DNA from: Dermatophagoides farinae
Lineage: Eukaryota; Arthropoda; Arachnida; Sarcoptiformes; Pyroglyphidae
Assembly (NCBI RefSeq): GCF_024713945.1
Contig: NC_134677.1
Location: 2,545,001 to 2,609,000, forward strand
DNA: 64,000 nucleotides
Direction of reading: 5' to 3'
In this document: positions 15,701 through 26,200 of the stretch, piece after piece
Numbering within the stretch: position 1 is the first letter of the stretch
Layout of the letters: the number at the start of each line of letters is the position of its first letter
The notes under the pieces: generated by a model
Told to the model about the DNA's origin: nothing
Databases searched by the model: none
What the model saw: the letters and a program-made list of their open reading frames with translations, nothing else
Translations under genes and position numbers: made by a program

Positions 15701-15803
15701 TGTATATAAATGATGATGATTTTGATGTTTATATTGTTTTTAATTTATATATTTTGTATTATTGTTTCTGTAAAAAAAAAGAAAACACCAAAAATTCTAT
15801 ATG

Positions 15804-17354
15804 CTAATAGAAATGTTTCTTTTGTTTTAAAACTTCATTCACCGTGGATGTCATTGGTGTTGGAAATGAACGACGATTTGCATCTCGTAGACAATAGCTT
15901 AGGTCACGACGTATATGATCCATTGGTATATCACGGATCAATGTCATATCGATCAATGATGATGAATTATTTTCAATCCATGATGAATTTAATGGCGATT
16001 TCGTAATGATATCAATAAAATCTTTATTGATTAATCCAAGTCTTTCAATTAATGTCGTACATTCCATTAGGGCTGCAACTTGACTGGCATAATAAATGGA
16101 CATCGTGACATTCATTTTCGATGCAACACCGACATTTTCGCTTAGAAAATATACATGTGAGCTAAATGTTTCGAAACATGAACTACAATCATCGAATAAT
16201 GAACGATTGCCAGCAACCAAGGCCATCATTTCGCCCTGTTCAATTTGTTCAGGAAGTGATGATAAAAGCAACGGTGCTTCCAAATATCGCCCACCTTTGG
16301 ATTTGATCCAATTATCAATTTCCACCGAAATCGTATAGTCCATTGATGTCAATTCGACATAGCCTTTGGTAGCGTCAATTTCACCAGAAATACCACAATT
16401 TCCAAAAAATATTGATTGTGATGCACTTGAATCATTTAAACATGAAAATGTTATATCAGATTCACGTACAACGTCACCTGGTGTTTTAACGGAATTGGCT
16501 CCAAGTTTTTCGAAATCTTTACATTTATTTGGTGTACGATCCCAGATGGTTAGTTCATGGCCAGAATCGATAAGCAATTTGGCTAAACTTTGGCCAACTT
16601 TACCAAGTCCAATAAAACCAAATTTTAAGCTTGATGGTTTTGATCTATTAGATTTGTTCACTAATTTCATTTCTGAAACGACATTTGTTTGTTTTGCATT
16701 TGTTGTTGTTATTCTTGGTTCAGCTTTGAGCGGACTATCAGTTTCATGAACTGGTGATGATGATGATTGTACGGCCGGTTTCATTCGTTTAGATGCATCA
16801 TGAGAAACAGAAGCAGCAGGAGCCGTAGTAGCCTTTACTGGTGTAGCAGGCTTTTTGACCGAAGTGACCACAGTTTCCGTTTCATTAGAATTGTCAAAAT
16901 TACGTTTCTCTCTTTTAAACGGTGTACGGCTATAATCTCGTGTCAATGGTGATGGACTATTCATCGTAATTTTTTTCGCCTTGAAAACATCAGTGGTAAA
17001 TTTACTATTATCTGGAGTAGTTGAAGTAACATTTGTAATAGCAGAAGTTCCTTTCTGTTTCACCCATTGTTCTTCGATTTTTTCACAAGCAATTTTAAAT
17101 AATTTTGATTTTTTTGGCCCACTAGTGAATTGTTCACGGAACTCTTCATATGGTTTAATATTGTCTTCGGTAACTCGACCAAAATCTTCCGATCCGAAAA
17201 AACGTACTGAATAAGCATTCTTGATTTTACGATTATTTTTGACCTGATCATCAGGCACGATTATGGCTGGCCAATAATTGAAACCTTTCACTTTAGCCCA
17301 TACCAAATCGTCCAATTTATATTTACTATCACTTGTCGATGTTAGTTCGGCCAT
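15804..17354 (-). CDS. GLYR1: GLYR1/NDF-like PWWP and beta-hydroxyacid dehydrogenase-like nuclear protein
   Basis: Single-exon 516-residue protein, close to the family length (about 550 in human). Residues ~12-97 form a PWWP domain: KYKLDDLVWAKVKGFNYWPA, with YWPA in place of the classical PWWP, then VRFFGSEDFGRV. Residues ~100-240 are a basic Ser/Thr/Lys-rich linker. Residues ~243-510 match the NAD-binding 3-hydroxyisobutyrate dehydrogenase fold, with FGFIGLGKVG (glycine-rich loop at 249-254) and IWDRTPNKC following beta-2. Known family members (human GLYR1/NPAC, Drosophila Ndf) bind nucleosomes and H3K36-methylated chromatin, assist transcription through nucleosomes, and are thought to be enzymatically inactive. 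At the usual dehydrogenase GxxxKxxxN site this protein reads GVASKMNVT, keeping Lys413 but lacking the final Asn. The start is the first in-frame ATG (MAELTS). It is divergent from the HECT ligase gene that follows. Confidence 0.92.
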   Translation of the reverse strand: MAELTSTSDSKYKLDDLVWAKVKGFNYWPAIIVPDDQVKNNRKIKNAYSVRFFGSEDFGRVTEDNIKPYEEFREQFTSGPKKSKLFKIACEKIEEQWVKQKGTSAITNVTSTTPDNSKFTTDVFKAKKITMNSPSPLTRDYSRTPFKREKRNFDNSNETETVVTSVKKPATPVKATTAPAASVSHDASKRMKPAVQSSSSPVHETDSPLKAEPRITTTNAKQTNVVSEMKLVNKSNRSKPSSLKFGFIGLGKVGQSLAKLLIDSGHELTIWDRTPNKCKDFEKLGANSVKTPGDVVRESDITFSCLNDSSASQSIFFGNCGISGEIDATKGYVELTSMDYTISVEIDNWIKSKGGRYLEAPLLLSSLPEQIEQGEMMALVAGNRSLFDDCSSCFETFSSHVYFLSENVGVASKMNVTMSIYYASQVAALMECTTLIERLGLINKDFIDIITKSPLNSSWIENNSSSLIDMTLIRDIPMDHIRRDLSYCLRDANRRSFPTPMTSTVNEVLKQKKHFY

Positions 17355-18498
17355 CTTTATTATTATGATTTTCTATAATTTCAATACCAATCAAACAAAA
17401 GAAATGTTTATGATTATAAATCGATGATGATAAATCAAATGAAATGGTCAATTCGTATGAAAATTATAAATGATTTTTGGTTCGATAGTAATGTGATTGT
17501 TGTGAATGAAATAAAATAGATTCGCTGACAAATTTCGAAACCTAATTATATGGAAAATATAATATAATAATCAATATAAACAAAGAGAAAAGATCAATGA
17601 TTTTTGAAATCAAATATTAAAACATACCAAATACAGATGATTTTACCGGATTATAGAATTTCGAATAATAATAATGAAAATTCCGTTGTGTTTAGCCGTA
17701 TTTTTTTTTTTAATTTGTCGGCTATGGTCAGATTGATGTCGGTTGGAAAAAGCGCCAGTCAAACATGGAGGTATACGGCTTTGAGCAGAATTATGTTGAG
17801 CAGCATAACCAACGGCAACAATATAAGTGGCAGCAGTATAGCTACAACTAGTGCAGCATTGTATGAAACTGGCAATTTTGATACTTTTTCCAAAAAAGTT
17901 TTTGTTTTACAAAAAAAATGAATGAATGAATGAACAATAACTAAATTACGCATGCGTTTTATGCATTTCTTTTGGCTTGTTTGATCCTATTGTATATTTA
18001 CATTGTTGAAAAAAAAATACTGCTGCTATAGAATTACGTAAAGAATTCCAATACGCATGTGCAATTTTTTGAATTTTTTTTCCATCATGTCACTTTCAAA
18101 GTATGAACATACACACACACACACACAGATTCGGTATCGATTTTAGCTATCTATCATCATCGATTGTAATCGTTCATCATTTGTTATGATCATCATACAC
18201 TTGAATGTATTTACGCCGTGTACCGTTATTATACATTGTTCATTTTTGAATTTTTTTTTCAAACTTTGATTTAATTTACAAATTACAATTCTATCTGTGA
18301 TATTTTGATTATAATCAAACGAAGAAAAAACAATAATTTTAATGAAATATACGAATTATATACGTGTGTTACAAGTTTCACGTTGTTATTTTTTTTCCAA
18401 CATTTTGTCATATGTTTACGTAAATATATTAATTTTGTTTTTTTTTTCATTCTTCGCATCTATTTTTTTCATGACATAACCACCGACAATCGCCGAAA
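17355..18498. promoter_or_regulatory. Divergent intergenic region between GLYR1-like and AREL1-like genes
   Basis: This 1.1 kb separates the start codons of two divergent genes, so it should hold both 5' UTRs and promoters. I see no clear TATA or initiator motif. It contains an AC tract (18111-18127) and a GC-richer block at about 17720-17885, treated separately below. Confidence 0.5.
17721..17921 (+). other. Unexplained small open frame in the divergent region
   Basis: The block is visibly less AT-rich and less repetitive than its surroundings. A plus-strand frame opens at 17721 (MVRLMSVGKSASQTWRYTAL...) and runs about 66 residues to the stop at 17921. A second plus-strand frame (MEVYGFEQNYVEQHNQ..., 28 residues, starting at 17766) and minus-strand frames covering the same bases are also open. 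I recognise no family in any of them. It could be a lineage-specific micro-ORF, a decayed gene, a 5' UTR exon of a flanking gene, or a promoter element. Confidence 0.2.
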
Positions 18499-21168
18499 AT
18501 GTATGAAGATTTATCCGAATTTGTAGTTAAATTTGGTAAGTGTATCCTTAATAGATGACATTATTTTAAATTTTTATTTTATAGTTTTATATGTTGTGAT
18601 TCCTTTGATCATATTGAAAATGATCTCGAATCTACAATTCAGTTACAAAGAAGGTAAATCTGGTTTTCTCACATTCATTACTGGCAGTTATTTGGCACCA
18701 CAGAATTGTAAAGTGATATTTGATTGGCAATCACCGACTACCGTCTCCAATTTAGCTACATTCATAATCAAAGTTTGTATTTTGATTACAATCAACAATA
18801 TTTTATTTTTTTACAATATTATTAAAATTCTAGTTTTATCAACGTAATCATAAGCCATATCCAATAACTGCTGATGATCGAGTTTCGGTACACATAACGA
18901 ATGGTTCACAAGTTGTGCCTTGTTCCATCGAATTTGGTGATTTAAATCCATCATTGGCGAATGTCGCTCGTGTCACTTTTTCACCAAAAAAATCTGGCAA
19001 TTATACGATAAATATTCTGGTTGGAAATACGTTCACCCATTTACGTGGTTCACCATTTACCGATATATATTTCGAACCATTAACACCTTCTCCTCATGTA
19101 TGTACTCATTAAATTTTTTTTTTGTTTTTAATCTAATCTATTTGTTTATCAATAGGAAACATTATTCGTTAATCACTGTTCAACAGTTGTTTGTACTGCT
19201 AGAAATCTACATGCTTTGATCATTGAAACAAGAGATCGATTTGGTAATCTCTGTCTACTTGATAGTCAAATCAATAAAAATTTTGATGAAAGTTCCGATT
19301 TTAAAGTTGTTTTTACCGAAGTATCGACCGAACGAAGAATCGATACTTGCTATTTTTGGAGAAGAGAAATTTCCGATAATTCACGAATCGCTCTCATTAT
19401 CGCATTCGAATCATCCGGTGTATATCATGCTCTTGTATCCTACAAAGGATCTTTGTTGAAAAATGGTGATTTTAATATTGTTTGTCTTACACAAAATGAA
19501 GCAGAAATAGTGAAAAAATGTACTTTGCACTCCAAAAGTTGTTATTTCAATGCTCGATTATTACCGCCACGATCTTGTCCAAAAGAAAGTTATACGGTTG
19601 ATGACAAAACGATTAAATTAAAAAATGTCGTTTGTTTCATATCGCCAAAACAGCTAAAAATTAATCAATACTTTCTTAAAATAATACCAAAACGACTGGC
19701 CACATTTAGGCTATTGCCTTCGACCAAGTTCTATTTCACTCGTAATAACCATCAAAATCTTTGCAACCATAACATATTGACACCATCAACACCGTTATCA
19801 TTGAGTACTTATGATTTGCAATCATCTATCGTCAATGTACAATGGGAATCTTCTATCAATCCAGAAGAATTCATCATGATTGATGATGGATCTCAAACAC
19901 CGATCGAACTAGTCAGTTCTAATCGTAACATTATTGTTGCTATATTTACTCATTTTCTTTTGAATCGTATTGGTGGTAGTGAATCGTTTCGTGATAAACA
20001 AGATTTTTTCTATTCGGAAGTTCGTCGCCATCATCAAAAGAATAACTATACACCCGGTCGAATTCATTTGAAAATATCCCGTGAATGCTTATTAGATTCT
20101 TCGATGAAAGCAGTTCGTTCCCCAAGTGATTGGTGCAAAAAATTCGAAATTGAATTCATTGGTGAAAATGGAATTGATTGGGGTGGACTTAGGCGAGAAT
20201 GGTATACATTACTATGTAAAGCTTTGTTCGATCCTAAACCATGTTTGATCGAAGGCTCCGACAATCTGGTTGAAGCACCATTATTCATGCGTTTTAAAAA
20301 TGATAAACAAGGACTCATCCACCCCAATCCTCATTGTAGAAGATTAACAGCGTATGAATTTGCCGGAAGGTTGGTTGGAAAAAGTTTACTCGATTCTTCA
20401 TTCGGTTCGAATGGAAAATGTTTGATTAATGCTCGTTTTTGTCGATCATTTTTGGCCCAATGGATTGGATTACGTGTGAATTATCGTTATTTCGAACAGG
20501 ATGATCCAGATCTTTATATAAGCAAGATTAAATTTATTTTGGAAAATGATTGCTCATCCCTGGACTTATGTTTCTGTGATGAAGAATATGATAATAATGG
20601 AAAACTTAAACGTATTGTCGACCTTATTCCGAATGGTTCCAATATTCAAGTGACTGAAGCAAATAAGATTCGATATTTGGATGCATTGGCCCAATATCGT
20701 TTATCGACTAAAGTTAAGGACCAAATTGAAGCATTCCTTAAAGGACTCAACGATTTGATACCGGACAATTTATTGAGCATATTTGATGAAAATGAAGTCG
20801 AGCTTTTGGTATGTGGTGCAAGCACATATTCTTTATCGGATCTAAGACTTAATTATGTCGTAACCGGAGCTATCTATGATTTCCAAAAGGTAGTCGATTG
20901 GTTTTGGCGTTCTTTGGCCAATTTTTCCGATGAAGAATTCGCACGTCTTTTACAATTCACCACCGGATGTTCAATACTTCCGCCTGGTGGATTTTCCGAA
21001 TTGAATCCACGTTTTCAGATTACATCCTCATTAACTTATGGGACCTTACCGACAGCACATACGTGTTTCAATCAAATTTGTCTTCCGGATTATGATTCAT
21101 TTGAAGATTTTGATCGTTCACTTAGAATAGCAATCACCGAAGGATCCGAAGGCTTTGGTTTAGTTTGA
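18499..21168 (+). CDS. AREL1: AREL1-like HECT-type E3 ubiquitin ligase (filamin repeat + HECT)
   Basis: Four exons, 18499-18535, 18585-18772, 18834-19097 and 19156-21168, give 833 residues; human AREL1 is 823. All introns have GT...AG ends and phases agree. The N-terminus carries a hydrophobic stretch (FVLYVVIPLIILKMI), as in AREL1, then SYLAPQNCKVIFDW and an immunoglobulin-like filamin repeat (about residues 80-165). Family landmarks follow: CFISPKQLKINQYFLKIIP, the HECT domain from about residue 480 (GENGIDWGGLRREWY, TAYEFAGRLVGKSL, RSFLAQWIGLR), and LLQFTTGCSILPPGG. The thioester cysteine is Cys800 in LPTAHTCFNQICLP, and the protein ends EGFGLV as HECT enzymes do. Known role: human AREL1 ubiquitylates IAP antagonists and limits apoptosis; transfer of that role to this organism is inference. 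Poly(A) signals AATAAA at 21297 and 21309. Confidence 0.93.
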
Positions 21169-21296
21169 TATGGAAACGAAACTGAAAATGTTTTTCGTTG
21201 TATTTTTTTTTGAAAAATGTACTCGTTTTTGTTTGTAAATATATGTGTGGTTCTTATTATATAAGATGATTTAATTTAAGCATGTTTTTACATTCA

Positions 21297-21314
21297 AATA
21301 AATTGTCAAATAAA
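21297..21314 (+). terminator. Poly(A) signals of the AREL1-like gene
   Basis: Two AATAAA hexamers, 21297-21302 and 21309-21314, lie about 130-145 bases after the stop codon. Cleavage after them would fall near or within the last coding exon of the oppositely oriented SAM gene (stop at 21342). Confidence 0.6.
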
Positions 21315-21341
21315 ATGGGGGTGAGAAAAAAAGTGTCATGA

Positions 21342-22364
21342 TTATTTCGTTCCTAATCTATTATAAATTGAACGTTGTGATCTTGATTCGATTCGTTCGA
21401 ATACAGGTTTCTTTCCAAGACGATCTATTTATTACAATAAGAATGATTACTATAAATATATTGGTTATTAGTTGGTTATCAAATTTTCATTACCTTTAAT
21501 ACTTGATGTTGATGGTGAATTTTTTATCATGATATCTGGCCGTTGTTGGATGGTTTTACTGAACAAAGTATCATTTTTACGGGTATCCAATCGCGAATGA
21601 ATGGTTAGCCGATTTTGAATTGGCTGTTGTAGTAAAGGCTTAGAGGTAGTATTTGATATTATAGCGTTTTGAATTTGGCTAGAAAATTTTCTCAAACGGC
21701 TTTGAGTGTCAATTTTGTTTTGAATTTGTGGATTCGATATTGTTTTGATCATTTTCGGTGCTGATGTTGAAACACTATTATCATCATCGGATGGTGGTTC
21801 AATACGTTTTCGTGTGGGGATAATAGCATTTAATCCTGTAACATTACGAATGATTGTCGGAGATGAATTTCTTTTCGGAAACACTGCATTCGTTTTGGTA
21901 AGAATTTGAGTTCTTGCCGTTTGATTACTTTTTTTAATTTGAACATTATTCGATTGATTTGATGGAATTTTTACAATTCTTGTTGGACTTGGAACTTTGA
22001 CGATTCTTGTCGAAGCTGTACCACGTGAATCTAATTGTTTTGGGACAACATTCGAAGTGATTGTAGAATCAGCTTGATGAACCGTTTTAGAAGTGCCTTG
22101 TGAATTATCTTTATCTGTAGCACAAGCATCGGTGCTGAAAACTTTTTCTCGATATGAATTTGTATACACTTCTTTGGCATGTCTAAGAATCGAAATAACA
22201 TCTCCCATTTTTTTGATTTTCATATCATACAATATCTCTTTATTCAATTCATCAAGCATATCAAATCGTATACGATTTTCAGTGAATATTATAGCATAAT
22301 TATCGGCTACATCTGAAGGTAAACCAGCCTCAATGAAAAAACGTTTCCATCGATGCGATGACAT
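21342..22364 (-). CDS. C19orf47-like SAM-domain protein
   Basis: Residues ~1-68 form a SAM domain (RWKRFFIEAGLPSDVADNYA, NRIRFDMLDELNKEIL, GDVISILRHAKEVY) that closely resembles the N-terminus of human C19orf47. A long Ser/Thr/Asn/Lys-rich disordered region follows. The uninterrupted frame stops at 21468 (...SIKGNENLITN), but a donor (AAAG|GTAATG) at 21493/21494 and an acceptor (AATAG) at 21425 define a 69-bp intron. Splicing exon 22364-21494 to 21424-21342 keeps frame and ends DRLGKKPVFERI...RSIYNRLGTK, restoring the family's R-L-G motif C-terminus; total 317 residues. Function is not established for the family; SAM domains usually mediate protein or RNA interaction. It is tail-to-tail with the HECT gene and divergent from the TANGO1 gene. 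Confidence 0.85.
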
Positions 22365-23219
22365 CGTTGATTGTGATCAAATAGAATAAATTTAAAGAAA
22401 AAACTAAATAATTATTGATAAAAAAAAATTCAGGTTTATTTATAATAATAATAATTAATTCTAACCGAGAACATTTCATAGCAGCTCAAAATAAAAAAAA
22501 TTCCATCGTTCAAGAATCCTCGACCCTATTCGCAAACGAGGTAATCGAAGATTTTCCTTTTTCACTAAACTCACGCTTCGATGCGCTGCTGTATACGTCG
22601 TGCCGATGATCATAAATACGTAAAAAAAATATATATGTTGTCTGTTGCCGCGTTATATGACACGTAAGCTGTATAAATAAATAATACAACTTACAATTAC
22701 AATTATTTTTATTCGAGTTAAATAAAAAAAAAAATTCTAAATTATTATTCTCGATTAAATTCATCATCACCATCATCATCGATTCGAAAATGGATTAAAA
22801 AAACTTTTATGTGTAACTCATTCTCTCATTTATATTTGTATATTGATTGATCTTGAAGATTTACGTTACATACTTGAAACAAAAAAGTAGAACAAACTAA
22901 TAAGTCGTAGTCATTCTATTCTCTTTTTTTTCGTATACATTCAACGTGTGAAAAGTAGATTTAGCATTGAAATATTTATTCATTCATTACATTCTTTAAT
23001 TATATTAATATTGTTTTTATTTTAATTTGTGCTCTTATCAAAATCAGCTGATAATATTGAACTTTGTACGCGTAATGATAATGATGTTGAACATGCTCAT
23101 ATCAAATTAAGAACCCATTTATTATTGATCATCATCATCACCATTGAAATTTGCTACAAATGATATCCAACCATTGAAAAATTCTCAAATAAATTCTTTT
23201 TTTACATATAAGCCAAGTT
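22365..23219. promoter_or_regulatory. Divergent intergenic region between SAM gene and TANGO1-like gene
   Basis: About 855 bases separate the two start codons. A GC-richer, non-repetitive block at about 22505-22615 stands out. On the minus strand it ends with a donor-like GTGAGT (about 22570) and could be a 5' UTR exon of the SAM gene, joined to an acceptor nearer the start codon; this is conjecture. The rest is AT-rich with no evident motif. Confidence 0.4.
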
Positions 23220-26200
23220 ATGGTTAACATGAAACATTTGTTATTGTTTTTACGGAGGCATTTCAAACTATCTTCATATCTTATATTAATCTTTGCATTT
23301 TGGTTGACTAATTTAACCGAGGCCAAAAGTAAACTATCCAATTATCAATCAATATTATGTGCCGATAATCATTGCAAAGGTATCGTATTAAATATTGATT
23401 GTTATGTTATAATTTTTTTTTCTAATATTTCATTATTATAAAGAACCTATCGCGGATGGTATCACCACCATACGATATCCATCACCGGATAGAAATTTGC
23501 TATCATTTAAAAAAGATTTAAATGTCAAAATATTTGGAAAAACTGATGATAAAATTTACTATTTTGCCGAGGTAAATGTGATTTTTTTTTCGTTCAATTT
23601 TCATTGAATCATCTATGAATTTGTTTTTTAGGTAAATAAAAAACGTGGATTTGTGCCTGCAAAATTAATTAAAGAAATTAATATTCATTATGAAGAAAAT
23701 AAACTCAGTGGTGTTAAATTTGATTTTGATGAATATGAAAAATCAATAAATTCTATTGCTGCTACTGGTGTTCATGATAATAATAATGGTCGTATCAATG
23801 ATTCGGTTATATTGAGTTCCTCCAATGTTCATCAAGTGCCCAATGATTCTATACAGCAACAATCAAATACAGCAACACCATTTGTTTATTCACCAAAAGT
23901 TACCGTCATCGATGGGACGACAATCGATGAAGAACTTCTTGGTGGAATAACAGCCACTCCATCACCAACATTTGTCCAAAGCTCTGTAACTAAAACTGCA
24001 ACAATTGAAGCAAATTTTACTAACGTCGATGAACTTGACAAAAAAACAGTTGTCGATCAAAATGAAAGTGAACTAAACAAAGAACATGGATCATTATTGA
24101 AACAATTAGGTAAACCAATTGTTCAAGATACTACTGCCGATACAATTGATGATGTAACTGTTGTAGGTGAAGATTCATCAGAAAATACTGATACTGAACC
24201 TTTAGATCAAACAGAAAACGTTATCAATACAAATGATGATGTAGTTAAGGAGGAAAAAGAAAAAAGTAACAATAATGATAATGTCAACTCTATTGAAACT
24301 AATGACAATTCGACAATTCATCAACAACAAAACAATATCACATTAACAGAGGAAAATCTTGAAGTTGAAGAAAATCCTGTTGAAAATATTGAATCTGAGA
24401 CGAAAAAAGTTGAAACATCAAAACAAGAAACTGATGTTCCATCGAAAATTGATGAATCTTCAATCATTACGGATCCAAATCATAAACAATCAGACAAAAA
24501 CCGATGATGTATTACAACAAGTGGATGCTGAAAATAAAATGATCGAAACACCAAATGAAAATTTATTAAAACAAAAAGAGGAAAAAGTAAATCCAAGTGA
24601 ACAAGAAGGTGATCTTAAGGATGATAAAATTAATGATGATAAGGTAGCTGCTGACTCAACAAATAACTTGATTTCTCAATCAAATGAGCCACAAAAACAA
24701 ACTGTTGAACCTGCATCAAAATTGCCTGATGGTGATGATAGTGATCATCAACAAAATAATATTGAATCTCAACAAGAAAATATCAGAACAAAAAGAGATT
24801 CGTCAGATTTGGAGCAACAATCAAAACCCTTGGAAGGAGTTGAAGAAAATAATAATCCAAAAATTACAAATGTTCATCAATCTTCGGTATCCTTTCAATC
24901 ATCAATCGTTTCAAACGACTCTGCTAATGATAATGATGCTGATTTAATATCATCACATTCACCTTCTTCTTCACAGCCATTAGCTGCAGACATTCCACAT
25001 AATTTACATCAACAAGTTCACGTTCCAGCCCATCATCATCATAATCAACAAACAAACACTGAAAATCCTAATGTTTCTAACCAAGCACCATCTCCACCAA
25101 ATGCAGACTTTTCTAAAACCAATGATGATCAATTGATTGAACAAAATGTAAAACCGACAATCGATTCACTTCCCGGCAATACTCAGCAAGTTAATACACA
25201 TCTTCATCCAAAATTGCTTCAACGTCCTCATGTAGAATCTGCTGATGATTTAAAAAGTGCAGTGAATGTTGATCAAAACAATCCGCCTTCATCACAACAA
25301 CATCATTCTGGCAATCAAAAACAGATACAGGAACCTAGTTCCATTGATTATTCAACCAATTCTAATGCCCATTCTGATTATCATCAATCTCAATCGTCGA
25401 ATTTTCATGCAGAAGGCAGTGTTTTAAACTCTAAACATAAACCTTTTGCAGAAAATAGAAATATTCCACAAGCGCCACCTGTTGATAATTCAGTTGTATC
25501 GCAAAGTGTATTAGTGAACCCAGTTGTTCATTCGGAACAATATCAACAGCCGGTTAATAATAATATTTTCAAAAGGAAATTATTAGCTGAAAGAGTTGGT
25601 TTCGTTAGCGTCATCATGGAAATTATACCGGATGAAGTGGAACTTTTCTTTGAAAGTTTCAATATTTCATTACATGCAATCATATTCACATCGATCGTCG
25701 GCTTTTTCTGGTGCTTAATGAAAGTGTTGATATTTTTTATAAGCTCATCGAAAAAAGTTCGCGAATTACAAGGTAAATCAAATTATTTGCTTGAATATTG
25801 TTTTGTAATTAAATTTTAATAATATTATTTTAGATACAATTTGTCAAACACAAAGAAAGCTTTATTATTTCGAAGCGGAAAAAGATAAAATCAAAGAAGA
25901 ATATGTAGTTTGTCGTGATGAGGTATGTTTGTTTGGTGATTTTTTTTTAAATTTGAAACTTATGATTAATTTTGCTTTATTCAAGTCATCGAGTTTTAAA
26001 GACAATCTTCATCGAATTGAAAAACGTAAATATCTATTGGAACAAGAGAATGAAAAACTAAAGGTATAAATTTCATAGATTTTTTTCAGTTTTTATATTT
26101 TCATGTCGTTTTCATTTATGATTACAGACTGAAATAATGAATTTAAAAAAAGATAATTCATCATTAAAAATACAAGCAGAATCAAATCCTATAATGAGTT

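Larger units (their letters stand above)
39..15803. other. Gene-free AT-rich region with simple repeats
   Basis: No reading frame here has the composition, length or motifs of a real protein; the open frames are short, rich in Phe/Ile/Lys/Asn or translate microsatellites. The sequence is AT-rich unique DNA with many T and A runs (for example T27 at 1131-1157), AC/GT tracts (3380-3401, 3954-3979, 5693-5713, 12530-12558, 12696-12716), ATC/GAT tracts (1005-1024, 2828-2847, 8048-8075, 14731-14753) and an AAC tract (14397-14417). I see no transposon ORF or RNA gene. It could be intergenic, or a large intron of a gene that lies to the left. Confidence 0.6.

Noticed and set aside
15700-15810. Possible extra 3' exon of the GLYR1-like gene (pyrimidine-rich TTTTACAG on the minus strand)
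   Set aside because: No good donor in the last codons and no continuing frame resembling the family C-terminus.
24409-24493. Candidate 85-bp intron that would repair the TANGO1 frame
   Set aside because: Not excluded, but the donor GTTGAA is weak, there is no pyrimidine tract, and the interval has coding-like acidic composition in the upstream frame; a homopolymer indel is simpler.
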